Shown here: positions 1-7,010 of the stretch, one piece after another
How positions within the stretch are numbered: position 1 is the first letter of the stretch
How the letters are laid out: every line of letters begins with the position of its first letter
Assembly: GCA_038062615.1 (NCBI GenBank)
Contig: JBBTWV010000071.1
Span: forward strand, 1 to 15,857
DNA length: 15,857 nucleotides
Source of the DNA: JBBTWV01 sp038062615
GTDB taxonomy: Bacteria > Patescibacteriota > Gracilibacteria > UBA1369 > UM-FILTER-53-11
Direction: 5' to 3'
The notes under the pieces: generated by a model
Told to the model about the DNA's origin: nothing
The model's input: only the letters and a program-made list of their open reading frames with translations
Databases searched by the model: none
Position numbers and translations under genes: made by a program

Positions 1-1284
1 CGGGATGTCATGGAAGTGCTCCAAGAATATGGCGTTGTGGTTCCAGAAGATGTACTTTTAGCGGTTGCCAAGCAAAATGAAATTGGAGATTTCCAAACAT
101 CGGACGACGGTGAAAAAGATCTGCATCGTCTCCTTGTTCAGCTTCTTGAAATTGTTGACGGGGCGCAGGGTTATCTCGCTCATTTTCAGTCTTTGCATAC
201 AAAGCGCCTGCGTGCACAGATTCAAGATGATGTTTTACCGCTTGCCAAAGTGCGCCCGGAATTCAGCATGGCGTTGGAAAAGAAATGTGAAATGGAAGCG
301 CAATTGCAAGATCTCAATGAAAGAATTGCCAGACACAAGCTTAGTAATGGCGCTCTCATACAAGCCCGGCAGGAGCGCGTAAAACTTTCTGAAGATTTGA
401 AAATCCTCTGTGCGGCGCTTGCCGGCAAGGCGGAATTTGACAGCTCGTTTTTTGCAAAAAATCAAACTCATGATGGAACAAAACGCGGTTCAAAGGAGGT
501 AAAAAGAGCCCGCTTGAGAAAAGAATATTCAGAACGGCGTCATGTTTTGCATGCCGCTGCAAAAGAAATCCCTGTGATTCGTGAGAAAATGGCTTGGTTT
601 AACGGATTAAGCCGCCTGGATCCACAAGACAGGGCCGAACTGGAGAATTTGCAGCTTCGTTTACGGGAATGTACCGGTTTTGAAGCCGCCGATAAGCATC
701 AACGCTCAAGGCAAAGGGGCAACCGCCATCCAAGAACCACTGATGAAATGGCGTGGAATATAGCAGATAGGCAATTGAGTGAAGAATATGATGAAGATCT
801 CCTGGATTTTGAACGCCAATACGTCGCTGAAGTTGAGGAAGAAATACAAGAATGGCTGTGTACTTCTGCTGACTATTTCCTGGAACTTGAAGAATATTAT
901 GATTCAGAAATTCAAGCAGCCAATGCGCTCATGGATATGGATGAAGAAGATTATGAGGATATCGTTCCTAAGGCGGAAGTTTTTAAAGATCCGGATCCTG
1001 AAAGAACCGCGTTTTACTTTATGCCGCCTGACCCCGTGGCCGAAAATTATGCGCAAGCAGGCTGGCTTAAGGCACAGCCGCATTCAGCGCAAATGCCTAC
1101 TAGTAGCAGGACTTTAAAAGAACGATACCCGGAAGCGTATGTTCCACTACCAATAAATGGTCATCCAGTTGATAACATCATTTCTGCAAGAGTACTGAAA
1201 ATCATCACTGAAGCTGAATTGGAAACATACGAAAACCAGACGACCCAAAGGGCACCCAACACCGGACTCAGTAGAAGGACCTAA
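1..1284 (+). CDS. Acidic coiled-coil protein of unknown function (5' end probably outside window)
   Basis: The frame is open from base 1 to the TAA at 1282-1284. The first ATG is at base 10, only nine bases in, so the true start may lie upstream. I do not recognise a family. About residues 75-230 (counted from that ATG) are charged and helical, rich in E/K/R/Q, and look like coiled coil (for example the stretch around LEKKCEMEAQLQDLNER). Residues 245-330 are strongly acidic, with many D/E/Y residues. The last 100 residues are Pro-richer and less regular. There is no signal peptide or membrane segment in the visible part. The stop is 9 nt before the ATG of the AAA+ activator gene, so the two are probably co-transcribed, and the protein could be a partner or regulator of that activator (inference from spacing only). 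Confidence 0.75.
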   Translation, partial: RDVMEVLQEYGVVVPEDVLLAVAKQNEIGDFQTSDDGEKDLHRLLVQLLEIVDGAQGYLAHFQSLHTKRLRAQIQDDVLPLAKVRPEFSMALEKKCEMEAQLQDLNERIARHKLSNGALIQARQERVKLSEDLKILCAALAGKAEFDSSFFAKNQTHDGTKRGSKEVKRARLRKEYSERRHVLHAAAKEIPVIREKMAWFNGLSRLDPQDRAELENLQLRLRECTGFEAADKHQRSRQRGNRHPRTTDEMAWNIADRQLSEEYDEDLLDFERQYVAEVEEEIQEWLCTSADYFLELEEYYDSEIQAANALMDMDEEDYEDIVPKAEVFKDPDPERTAFYFMPPDPVAENYAQAGWLKAQPHSAQMPTSSRTLKERYPEAYVPLPINGHPVDNIISARVLKIITEAELETYENQTTQRAPNTGLSRRT

Positions 1285-1293
1285 TTTTTATAT

Positions 1294-2724
1294 ATGGTTT
1301 TATCGCGAAGAACTTCCATCGACGGTCTTGATCCAGAATTAGCGACACTGGCTCGGCAGAGTGAACCAATATCAACCCTATTTGAAACAGGCGGAAATTC
1401 GTCTGAATTGACGAACAGAGTTCGGCAAGTGGTATTATTGCTTTCTCATGTACTGCAACATAATTTAAATGGCCAGCTTGATTTATTCACTGATTCTCAG
1501 CGTGCTGAAATAATGACACAAGTTGCTGCCCAGCTTATTGAGGTAGGCGATAGAATAAAAACAGTACTTACACGCGCTGGAATAGATGCATTATTGCCAC
1601 ACCAAATGCCGCCGGAAATCGTTGATTCGCAAAGCATTATTGGATTGAAGAAAGAGAAAGACATGGTTGATTCCATTGCTCCAACGGATTTTTCGGTGTT
1701 ACTCCAGGGAGCAAGAGGCACTGGTAAAGAATTGCTGGCGCGTCGCGTCCATGAAAAAAGCAGACGCCGGAAAGGCCCTTTAATAGTCGTTGATTGCGCG
1801 GCTATTCCGGATAGTCTCATAGAATCCGAGCTCTTTGGGCACGAAAGAGGAGCTTTTACCGGAGCTGTTCATGCTACTCCCGGAAGATTTAGAATGGCAG
1901 ACAAAGGCACGCTGTTTTTAGATGAAGTTGGAGAACTTCCACCTTCGGTGCAGCCTACTCTCTTAAGAGTTCTCCAAGAAAGATCATTCTACTCCGTTGG
2001 TGGCAGCGAAAAAGTTTCTGCGGATGTCAGAATTGTGGGTGCAACCAATCGGAATTTGGCGGTTGAAGCCGGGGGAGGAAGGTTTCGGCTGGATTTATTC
2101 GATAGAATAAATCAATTTCCTATTGTCATCCGTCCGCTTTGTGAACGGATGGATGAACTGCCGCTGCTTATTGATCACATTATTAAAAAATACAGTGCCC
2201 AATTTTCCGGTAAAAATATTACGGGTGTCAATCCTCAGGCAGCCACAATCCTTTCTAAGCAGTCGTGGCCAGGCAATGTTCGCCAACTGGAAAACGTTAT
2301 TATACGAGCGATGGTGAAATGTCCCGGAGGTTTAATAACGCCGGATGATATTGTATTGGATGAGAATGAAGGGTCAATCGCGGCGATTTATGATCTTCAA
2401 AGTTCTTCGGATCTCCAAAATTCTTCGTACCGCATTGTGTCGGAGGTTTTGAGATTATGTCATGATGTTTTAACTGGCAAAAATACAGACCCGGATATCA
2501 TGGCGAAAAAAATGAAAAAAATAGGAAGTTTAGACGTCATCGAGGGTGCTTTCCGCCGTCTTCTTGTAGAAACATCATTGTCTGTTGCTGGAGGTTTTCG
2601 GAATAAAGTTTGCGATATTCTCGGAGTTGGGAATGCGCGCCTGTTCGGATGGCTTAGCAATGAGCTTGCAGACACCGCTAAACGTTTTCCATCTCCTAGG
2701 CATAAGGGGCTGCCCGCCAAATAA
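1294..2724 (+). CDS. Sigma-54-dependent transcriptional activator (AAA+ bacterial enhancer-binding protein)
   Basis: This is a 476-residue protein with the complete central domain of a sigma-54 activator. Visible motifs are Walker A GARGTGKE (139-146), the sigma-54 contact loop GAFTGA (186-191), Walker B GTLFLDE (205-211), sensor I GATNR (249-253), the arginine-finger region FRLDLFDRINQFPI (264-277) and sensor II WPGNVRQLEN (325-334). Residues 1-112 do not resemble a receiver, GAF or PAS domain that I can name. Residues 414-456 look like a degenerate Fis-type helix-turn-helix (GGFRNK, ILGVGNARLFGWLS). Family knowledge: such proteins bind upstream sites and use ATP to open sigma-54 holoenzyme complexes. 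The ATG is 9 nt after the upstream stop, so translation may be coupled. I found no convincing -24/-12 promoter in the window, so its targets are unknown. The family call is secure; the regulon is not. Confidence 0.93.
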   Translation: MVLSRRTSIDGLDPELATLARQSEPISTLFETGGNSSELTNRVRQVVLLLSHVLQHNLNGQLDLFTDSQRAEIMTQVAAQLIEVGDRIKTVLTRAGIDALLPHQMPPEIVDSQSIIGLKKEKDMVDSIAPTDFSVLLQGARGTGKELLARRVHEKSRRRKGPLIVVDCAAIPDSLIESELFGHERGAFTGAVHATPGRFRMADKGTLFLDEVGELPPSVQPTLLRVLQERSFYSVGGSEKVSADVRIVGATNRNLAVEAGGGRFRLDLFDRINQFPIVIRPLCERMDELPLLIDHIIKKYSAQFSGKNITGVNPQAATILSKQSWPGNVRQLENVIIRAMVKCPGGLITPDDIVLDENEGSIAAIYDLQSSSDLQNSSYRIVSEVLRLCHDVLTGKNTDPDIMAKKMKKIGSLDVIEGAFRRLLVETSLSVAGGFRNKVCDILGVGNARLFGWLSNELADTAKRFPSPRHKGLPAK

Positions 2725-2740
2725 ACCCTTTGTGCGACCC

Positions 2741-2768
2741 TTGTTTTTCTCACCCAAGCGCGTAGAAT
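2741..2768 (+). promoter_or_regulatory. Candidate sigma-70-type promoter for the ATP-grasp gene
   Basis: TTGTTT (2741-2746) and TAGAAT (2763-2768) are separated by 16 nt. The ATG at 2781 is only 12 nt after the -10 box, so the leader would be a few bases. No Shine-Dalgarno sequence is visible. Confidence 0.45.
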
Positions 2769-2780
2769 ACACAAAGTTTT

Positions 2781-4067
2781 ATGAGTTCTTCCCCAAAGAA
2801 GTCTCAGGAGCCTTACGAGTACAGCCTTTCGCGTTATTTTTCCAAAGGCACGCAGTACTATTACGGTTACCCTACCGGGGTAGATTCCCACTTTTATATT
2901 ACCGTTCCTGCGGAAGTGGAAGAGGTGGTGGCCGCCCGCCCCATGACGTGTGCGGGGCCCGGAGTCAAAATTATTTGTTTTGCAACTGCTCTAACGCCTG
3001 ATGTTTGGGGTTTTTTGCATGATGATCTGGGTGTATTAAGCATTACTCGTGATCAAGTTATTTCTTTTCCAAAGAATGTTACGGCAGAGATTCGTGGGGA
3101 CGACCGCAACAAGCGTTTAAAAAAAGAACTGGCCAAAATGGCTACGCCCGGAAAACTTGTTATGGCTCAGCCATACTTGGATTCTCAGCTCAAATCCTAT
3201 TATCAAATTCCTCCTCACCGCGTGGTATGGATGAATGATAAAAGGAACATGTCTTCCTATATTCCCGAAGTCTATTTGCCGCAGAGGTATGCCGAATTTC
3301 TCGATGGTCGTTGTTTTATTGATACGACAGAGCAACTTCCTATTCCCTGCGTGGTAAAAGTAACGTCTTCTTCTTCTGGCGATGGTGTGCGCATCTGTCG
3401 CTCTATGAAGGATCTCGAAAAAGCCAAAAGAGAATTCAAACATCTGGAGAGCGTTATTGCTGTGGATGAGTGCATTGATGTCGCACAAAATATCGCCGTG
3501 CAGTTTGGTATTCCGCAAGATCCGGATCAGGCTATTGATATTATCGGTTGGCATGAACAGCTTACCGACCCTAACGGAGTATTTTTGGGTGGTATTTTAG
3601 ACCCACATGCCGATGATCAGTTTTTAAAACCGATTTTTGCTCTTCTGCTTGAGAAAATTCTCCCTGAGGTCCGCAAGAAAGGTTGGTATGGTATTGGCGG
3701 TTTTGACATCCTCATGGATAAAGAAGGTCGCTTTTATTTTGTAGATTGCAACTTCCGCATGACGGGTATGACGGCGGTAGATTGTTTTGTTCGGAATCAC
3801 AATATTCAAAAATCACTCGTAGCATTTTTTGGGACTTACCGTGGAACGGCGCAAAAATTTCGCAAAACCATGGGTGAGATTTCACTCCCGGGGAGCGACA
3901 ACCAGCTACTCCATTTTATGGCTCTTACGGAGAGTGACGGGGTGTTCCGTTTTAATGCCGCCATGCTTTTGGAAAAACGAAATGATGCGGAAAAACTTGC
4001 CAAACAGCTCATGAAACTGGGTATTGAGTCTGCCGTATTAAAGAATTTTGCTACGAAAACGATTTAG
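2781..4067 (+). CDS. ATP-grasp domain ligase, substrate unknown
   Basis: This is a 428-residue protein with ATP-grasp features. The ATP-binding strand and flexible Gly/Ser loop is PCVVKVTSSSSGDGV (189-203). The C-terminal metal and ATP site is GWYGIGGFDILMD (301-313) followed by VDCNFRMTG (321-329), the usual D-x-N-x-R pattern. The family joins a carboxylate to an amine or thiol through an acyl phosphate. N-terminal residues 1-130 are the variable pre-ATP-grasp part, and about 90 residues follow the catalytic core. There is no signal peptide, so it is cytoplasmic. It converges on a PLP decarboxylase with 12 bp between stop codons. In butirosin biosynthesis an ATP-grasp ligase and a fold-III decarboxylase act in sequence on a carrier-bound amino acid. 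That analogy is inference only, and no carrier protein is visible here. It ends in TAG. Confidence 0.85.
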   Translation: MSSSPKKSQEPYEYSLSRYFSKGTQYYYGYPTGVDSHFYITVPAEVEEVVAARPMTCAGPGVKIICFATALTPDVWGFLHDDLGVLSITRDQVISFPKNVTAEIRGDDRNKRLKKELAKMATPGKLVMAQPYLDSQLKSYYQIPPHRVVWMNDKRNMSSYIPEVYLPQRYAEFLDGRCFIDTTEQLPIPCVVKVTSSSSGDGVRICRSMKDLEKAKREFKHLESVIAVDECIDVAQNIAVQFGIPQDPDQAIDIIGWHEQLTDPNGVFLGGILDPHADDQFLKPIFALLLEKILPEVRKKGWYGIGGFDILMDKEGRFYFVDCNFRMTGMTAVDCFVRNHNIQKSLVAFFGTYRGTAQKFRKTMGEISLPGSDNQLLHFMALTESDGVFRFNAAMLLEKRNDAEKLAKQLMKLGIESAVLKNFATKTI

Positions 4068-4079
4068 GCCTAAGCTCGT

Positions 4080-5501
4080 CTATAAAACGTGAAGCGGAGG
4101 AATCGGCTTTATGAAGTTTTGCGCGAGCACGGCTTTATAAGCTCCTTGATTGGGAATCACGATGAGGTCTCCGTCGGAGATTTTTTTGGCGTAAACGTAG
4201 TAACCCCAAATATCATGTGGTGTGCAGAGCGGACCAAAAACCGTACAGGGAATTTCTTTATCGGCCGGATGCGTTAAATTCACCATGGGATAGTAAAAGT
4301 TTTCGCCATACTCCCAGCCCACCATGTTGACGCCGCCATCGGCAATAACCCTATTTTTGGCTTTGCAATCGGTAATTCTCACGACGATGTGTTGCGCGCG
4401 AGTGGCAATAATCCGTCCTGGCTCCGTAAAATATTCGCACTTAATGGTCGCTTCAATGTGCTCTTTAAAAGCGGCGGCAATTTTTTTGGCAAACTGCTCT
4501 ATGGGCGCCGACCGGGTAATGTAGTACTTGTCCTCAAACTTGGTCTCCACTCCAAAGTGCGCATCGGCCATTTTGATGATTTTTCCCGCTGGCCAGCTAT
4601 TAGGATAGTGCGCCGTCCATGGGTAAAAACCTTCTGTGCGGTCCGGAAAAAATCCTCCGCCAAAATCAATAAAGCTTACCTGCTGGCGCATAACAGCCGT
4701 AAAGTTTTGTTTTAAGTAAGTGCCAATTTCGGCAATGTTGCGAACATACGCGCTGGGGTCTTTATTCCAGCTGGTGTGGAACTGGATGCCACAGAGCTTG
4801 AGGTTGGGATATTTTTTGGCGCTCATCCAGAATTTTTTAAGCTCGGTAAGCGGAATTCCAAATTTGGACCAAGTCTCTTGTGCAGGTAGAAAAACGCGAA
4901 CTCCCGCTCGCATCGTGGTCTTTTGCTCCTGCAACATGCGGCCCAGTTTTTGGAGCTCGCCCCAACTGTCTATATTAATGATGACATTTTCGGCACTGGC
5001 CACCGCTAGTTGAAGCTCCTTTTGAGTTTTTCCGGGGCCCGAAAAAAGAATCCTCTTGGCACCAAATTTTTGTGCTAACAAAAGCTCGCGGCCGCTGCTG
5101 GCATCCATTCCAAATCCGTGCCGCGCCACGGCTTCTAAAATAGTCGGGTGATCGTTGCATTTAATGGCATAAAAAGAGGTGCAGGCAGGCAAATATTTGG
5201 CAAAATTCTGCTTAAATGTCGTAATGTCTTTCTCTAGCGACTCCGTGTCCAATAAAAAGAACGGTGTCTCCACTTTTCCAGCAACTTCTAAAATAGCCTT
5301 TCGCTTAGACAAAATATCTTCCACGACTGGCTTTAAATCCCCAACTTCGTCCTCAGATGTATATTTTTCACCTAAATTCTCTTTCTGCGCAAGTCTTCTT
5401 GCGGTATTTGAAATTCGTTTTATAGCTTTCCTTGACGACTTAGTGGTTTCATTGAGAATTTTAAGAATTCTTTCTTTGCTTTGTTGAATATGAGGAACCA
5501 T
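4080..5501 (-). CDS. Fold-type III PLP-dependent amino acid decarboxylase (diaminopimelate/ornithine decarboxylase superfamily)
   Basis: The 473 residues include an 80-residue Lys/Arg-rich helical N-terminal extension that is not typical of the family, followed by a normal alanine-racemase-fold barrel starting near ETPFFLLDTESLE (78-90). Catalytic signatures are the PLP lysine in FYAIKCN (K114), FHTSW (H242), the phosphate-binding GGG (281-283), EPGR (360-363), CTPHD (426-430, equivalent to the CxxxD at the dimer active site) and GAY (453-455). These support an active enzyme. Diaminopimelate, ornithine, lysine or a conjugated amino acid cannot be distinguished by eye. The ATG (5499-5501) directly abuts a copy of the palindromic repeat (5502-5555), and there is no Shine-Dalgarno sequence. 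It converges on the ATP-grasp gene and ends in TAG. Confidence 0.88.
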   Translation of the reverse strand: MVPHIQQSKERILKILNETTKSSRKAIKRISNTARRLAQKENLGEKYTSEDEVGDLKPVVEDILSKRKAILEVAGKVETPFFLLDTESLEKDITTFKQNFAKYLPACTSFYAIKCNDHPTILEAVARHGFGMDASSGRELLLAQKFGAKRILFSGPGKTQKELQLAVASAENVIINIDSWGELQKLGRMLQEQKTTMRAGVRVFLPAQETWSKFGIPLTELKKFWMSAKKYPNLKLCGIQFHTSWNKDPSAYVRNIAEIGTYLKQNFTAVMRQQVSFIDFGGGFFPDRTEGFYPWTAHYPNSWPAGKIIKMADAHFGVETKFEDKYYITRSAPIEQFAKKIAAAFKEHIEATIKCEYFTEPGRIIATRAQHIVVRITDCKAKNRVIADGGVNMVGWEYGENFYYPMVNLTHPADKEIPCTVFGPLCTPHDIWGYYVYAKKISDGDLIVIPNQGAYKAVLAQNFIKPIPPLHVL

Positions 5502-5555
5502 AAGGTGCGTCCTTCGGACGCTCTACTTGCTTAGCCTCGTGACGGACTCGGCCTT
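5502..5555 (-). repeat. Palindromic double-hairpin repeat, copy A (decarboxylase leader)
   Basis: Read on the minus strand, the copy has stem 1 as GCC-GA-GT, a 5-nt loop, then AC-GA-GGC. The linker is TAAGCAAGTAGA, and stem 2 is GCGTCC-GAA-GGACGC followed by ACCTT. The last base touches the ATG of the decarboxylase gene. Relative to the other copies, stem 2 has a paired C-to-T/G-to-A change and stem 1 has GT/AC in place of GCC/GGC, so pairing is preserved. It occupies essentially the whole predicted 5' leader. Confidence 0.85.
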
Positions 5556-5561
5556 GGTGAT

Positions 5562-5590
5562 GTTTTAGGCTAAAAAAATTTCACAGTCAA
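5562..5590 (-). promoter_or_regulatory. Candidate promoter for the decarboxylase gene
   Basis: On the minus strand, TTGACT (5585-5590) and TAAAAC (5562-5567) are spaced by 17 nt. Transcription would start near 5555, placing repeat copy A in a leader of about 54 nt. The -10 box is a moderate match. Confidence 0.4.
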
Positions 5591-5611
5591 CGCTCAAAAA
5601 CTTCAATTGAA

Positions 5612-5640
5612 TTGACACTCTCCGCTCCCTATGCGATATT
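5612..5640 (+). promoter_or_regulatory. Candidate promoter for the VanX-like gene
   Basis: A perfect TTGACA (5612-5617) lies 17 nt from GATATT (5635-5640), 21 nt before the ATG at 5662. It faces away from the decarboxylase promoter on the other strand, so the two share a divergent intergenic region. Confidence 0.5.
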
Positions 5641-5661
5641 CCAAACTTAGCAAAACTCTCT

Positions 5662-7008
5662 ATGGAAGTGTCCCCCGCAAGGCGTTCTGGGCCTTTTAAG
5701 ATTCCGCATCCAGTTCCCATGGAAAAATGGCGGGACACCCATATTAAACGTCAGAAAAATGAGCTGACAGGCTATTACGAAGGTGAGGACGGAGCTCATG
5801 ATGATCCGAAATATAAAAATCATGGATATCGCAAAATGAGGGTTCTCAAAAATAATCCGGAACCCCTTATTGTGGCACCAGATAGCGTAGAAAGTCGTTC
5901 TAACTTTGATGGGTTTGATGAGTATGGAAATCCTTTTAATGCGGACAAAGTTTTGCCAGGAGGAGTGGAAGGTGGAATTCAAGTAGTGCGTGAGGCAGCA
6001 GTGCATTTTTTGGATCTCGCCGCCAAGATTTTACGAGAGCGTTTTGATAATGAGGTGCGAATCGTCTTGCTCGACGGTTTTGAGAGTTATATTCGTCAGT
6101 CAGCCGGCTACACCCGTTCTTTTAAACAGCTCCTCCGTGAAGAAGGCGCAGAAAAACCTTCTCATACGCAGTTTTATGACCTTGGAAAAAAGGCCAACAA
6201 TACCTATGCCTGGGTAAAACTTGATACTTCTGCCTCGGAATACCTGGCACTTAAAAAGGAGCTGAGCGCCGATACTGACTTGATGCGAGAGATAATGGAA
6301 ATAGCGGTGAGGGATACACCGCAAGGTGATTCTCTTGAGAATGCTAGCAAGATTCCGGCAAAAATGAAGAGCATTTTGGAAGATATTATTACTATTTCTG
6401 CCAACAGTAAAATGGGTCCGGCGGCTGATCGTCGTCTTAAATTTGATTACAAAAATAATGCTCATGCAGGTGGGGCAGCCGTGGATATTATGTTTATTGA
6501 TAATAAGACGAATAAGCTTTTGAGTCTGACTCCATACCCTTGGATTGGTGAAGAAGCGGGCATTGATTACATGGAGGAGGATGGAAATTTTGACAAATAC
6601 GTTACGCTCGCGCGCATAAAACCTTCATTGCAGATTCACTTGCGCGAAATTGGGTATCCTACGGTTGATGATTTTAGGTGGAATGACTGGGTGCGGCTAC
6701 GCGAGATGAGACGCATCCGGTGGCATCTTGGTAAAGCTCTTGGGGTTACCATTTATAGTGCCGACAATATTAGTGATCCCACAAATACCGGTGGAGAAGA
6801 TTGGCATAACCAGGTTAATACTATTCTTTATGGACCAGATGGAAGCGTGGTTTGGAGGGCAAATACTGCCGACGAACATCCTGATAGTAGTAATGCTTGT
6901 GGCACCATTCAAATTCTTGGACCCAATGCAATTGCGGTATACGAAGGGGAAGCGGCACATGCGGACGCTCAGGAAAATTTTGGGTTAGAACTGCCTGAAG
7001 CGGCGTAG
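5662..7008 (+). CDS. Putative VanX-like zinc D-alanyl-D-alanine dipeptidase (peptidase M15 family), enlarged
   Basis: The 448-residue protein carries the spaced zinc motifs of the M15D/VanX family. These are H-x6-D in HAGGAAVDI (H268, D275), then E-x2-H in GGEDWH (E379, H382), matching the VanX pattern SxHxxGxAxD ... EWWH. Upstream, VRIVLLDGFESYIRQ (about 133-147) resembles the VanX strand that carries its substrate arginine (YLWDGYRP). Family knowledge: VanX hydrolyses D-Ala-D-Ala, and relatives cut peptidoglycan stem peptides. At 448 residues it is over twice VanX length, with about 110 extra N-terminal residues and a long insert (about 280-340) between the zinc motifs. No signal peptide is seen, suggesting a cytoplasmic location. 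It ends in TAG, 2 bp from the convergent surface-protein gene. The family is fairly likely; the substrate is uncertain. Confidence 0.68.
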   Translation: MEVSPARRSGPFKIPHPVPMEKWRDTHIKRQKNELTGYYEGEDGAHDDPKYKNHGYRKMRVLKNNPEPLIVAPDSVESRSNFDGFDEYGNPFNADKVLPGGVEGGIQVVREAAVHFLDLAAKILRERFDNEVRIVLLDGFESYIRQSAGYTRSFKQLLREEGAEKPSHTQFYDLGKKANNTYAWVKLDTSASEYLALKKELSADTDLMREIMEIAVRDTPQGDSLENASKIPAKMKSILEDIITISANSKMGPAADRRLKFDYKNNAHAGGAAVDIMFIDNKTNKLLSLTPYPWIGEEAGIDYMEEDGNFDKYVTLARIKPSLQIHLREIGYPTVDDFRWNDWVRLREMRRIRWHLGKALGVTIYSADNISDPTNTGGEDWHNQVNTILYGPDGSVVWRANTADEHPDSSNACGTIQILGPNAIAVYEGEAAHADAQENFGLELPEAA

Positions 7009-7010
7009 TT

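Noticed and set aside
4064..4073. TTAGGCCTAA palindrome as a bidirectional terminator or repeat copy
   Set aside because: The perfect 10-bp palindrome is too short, lacks a loop and T-tract, and does not continue into the double-hairpin repeat sequence.
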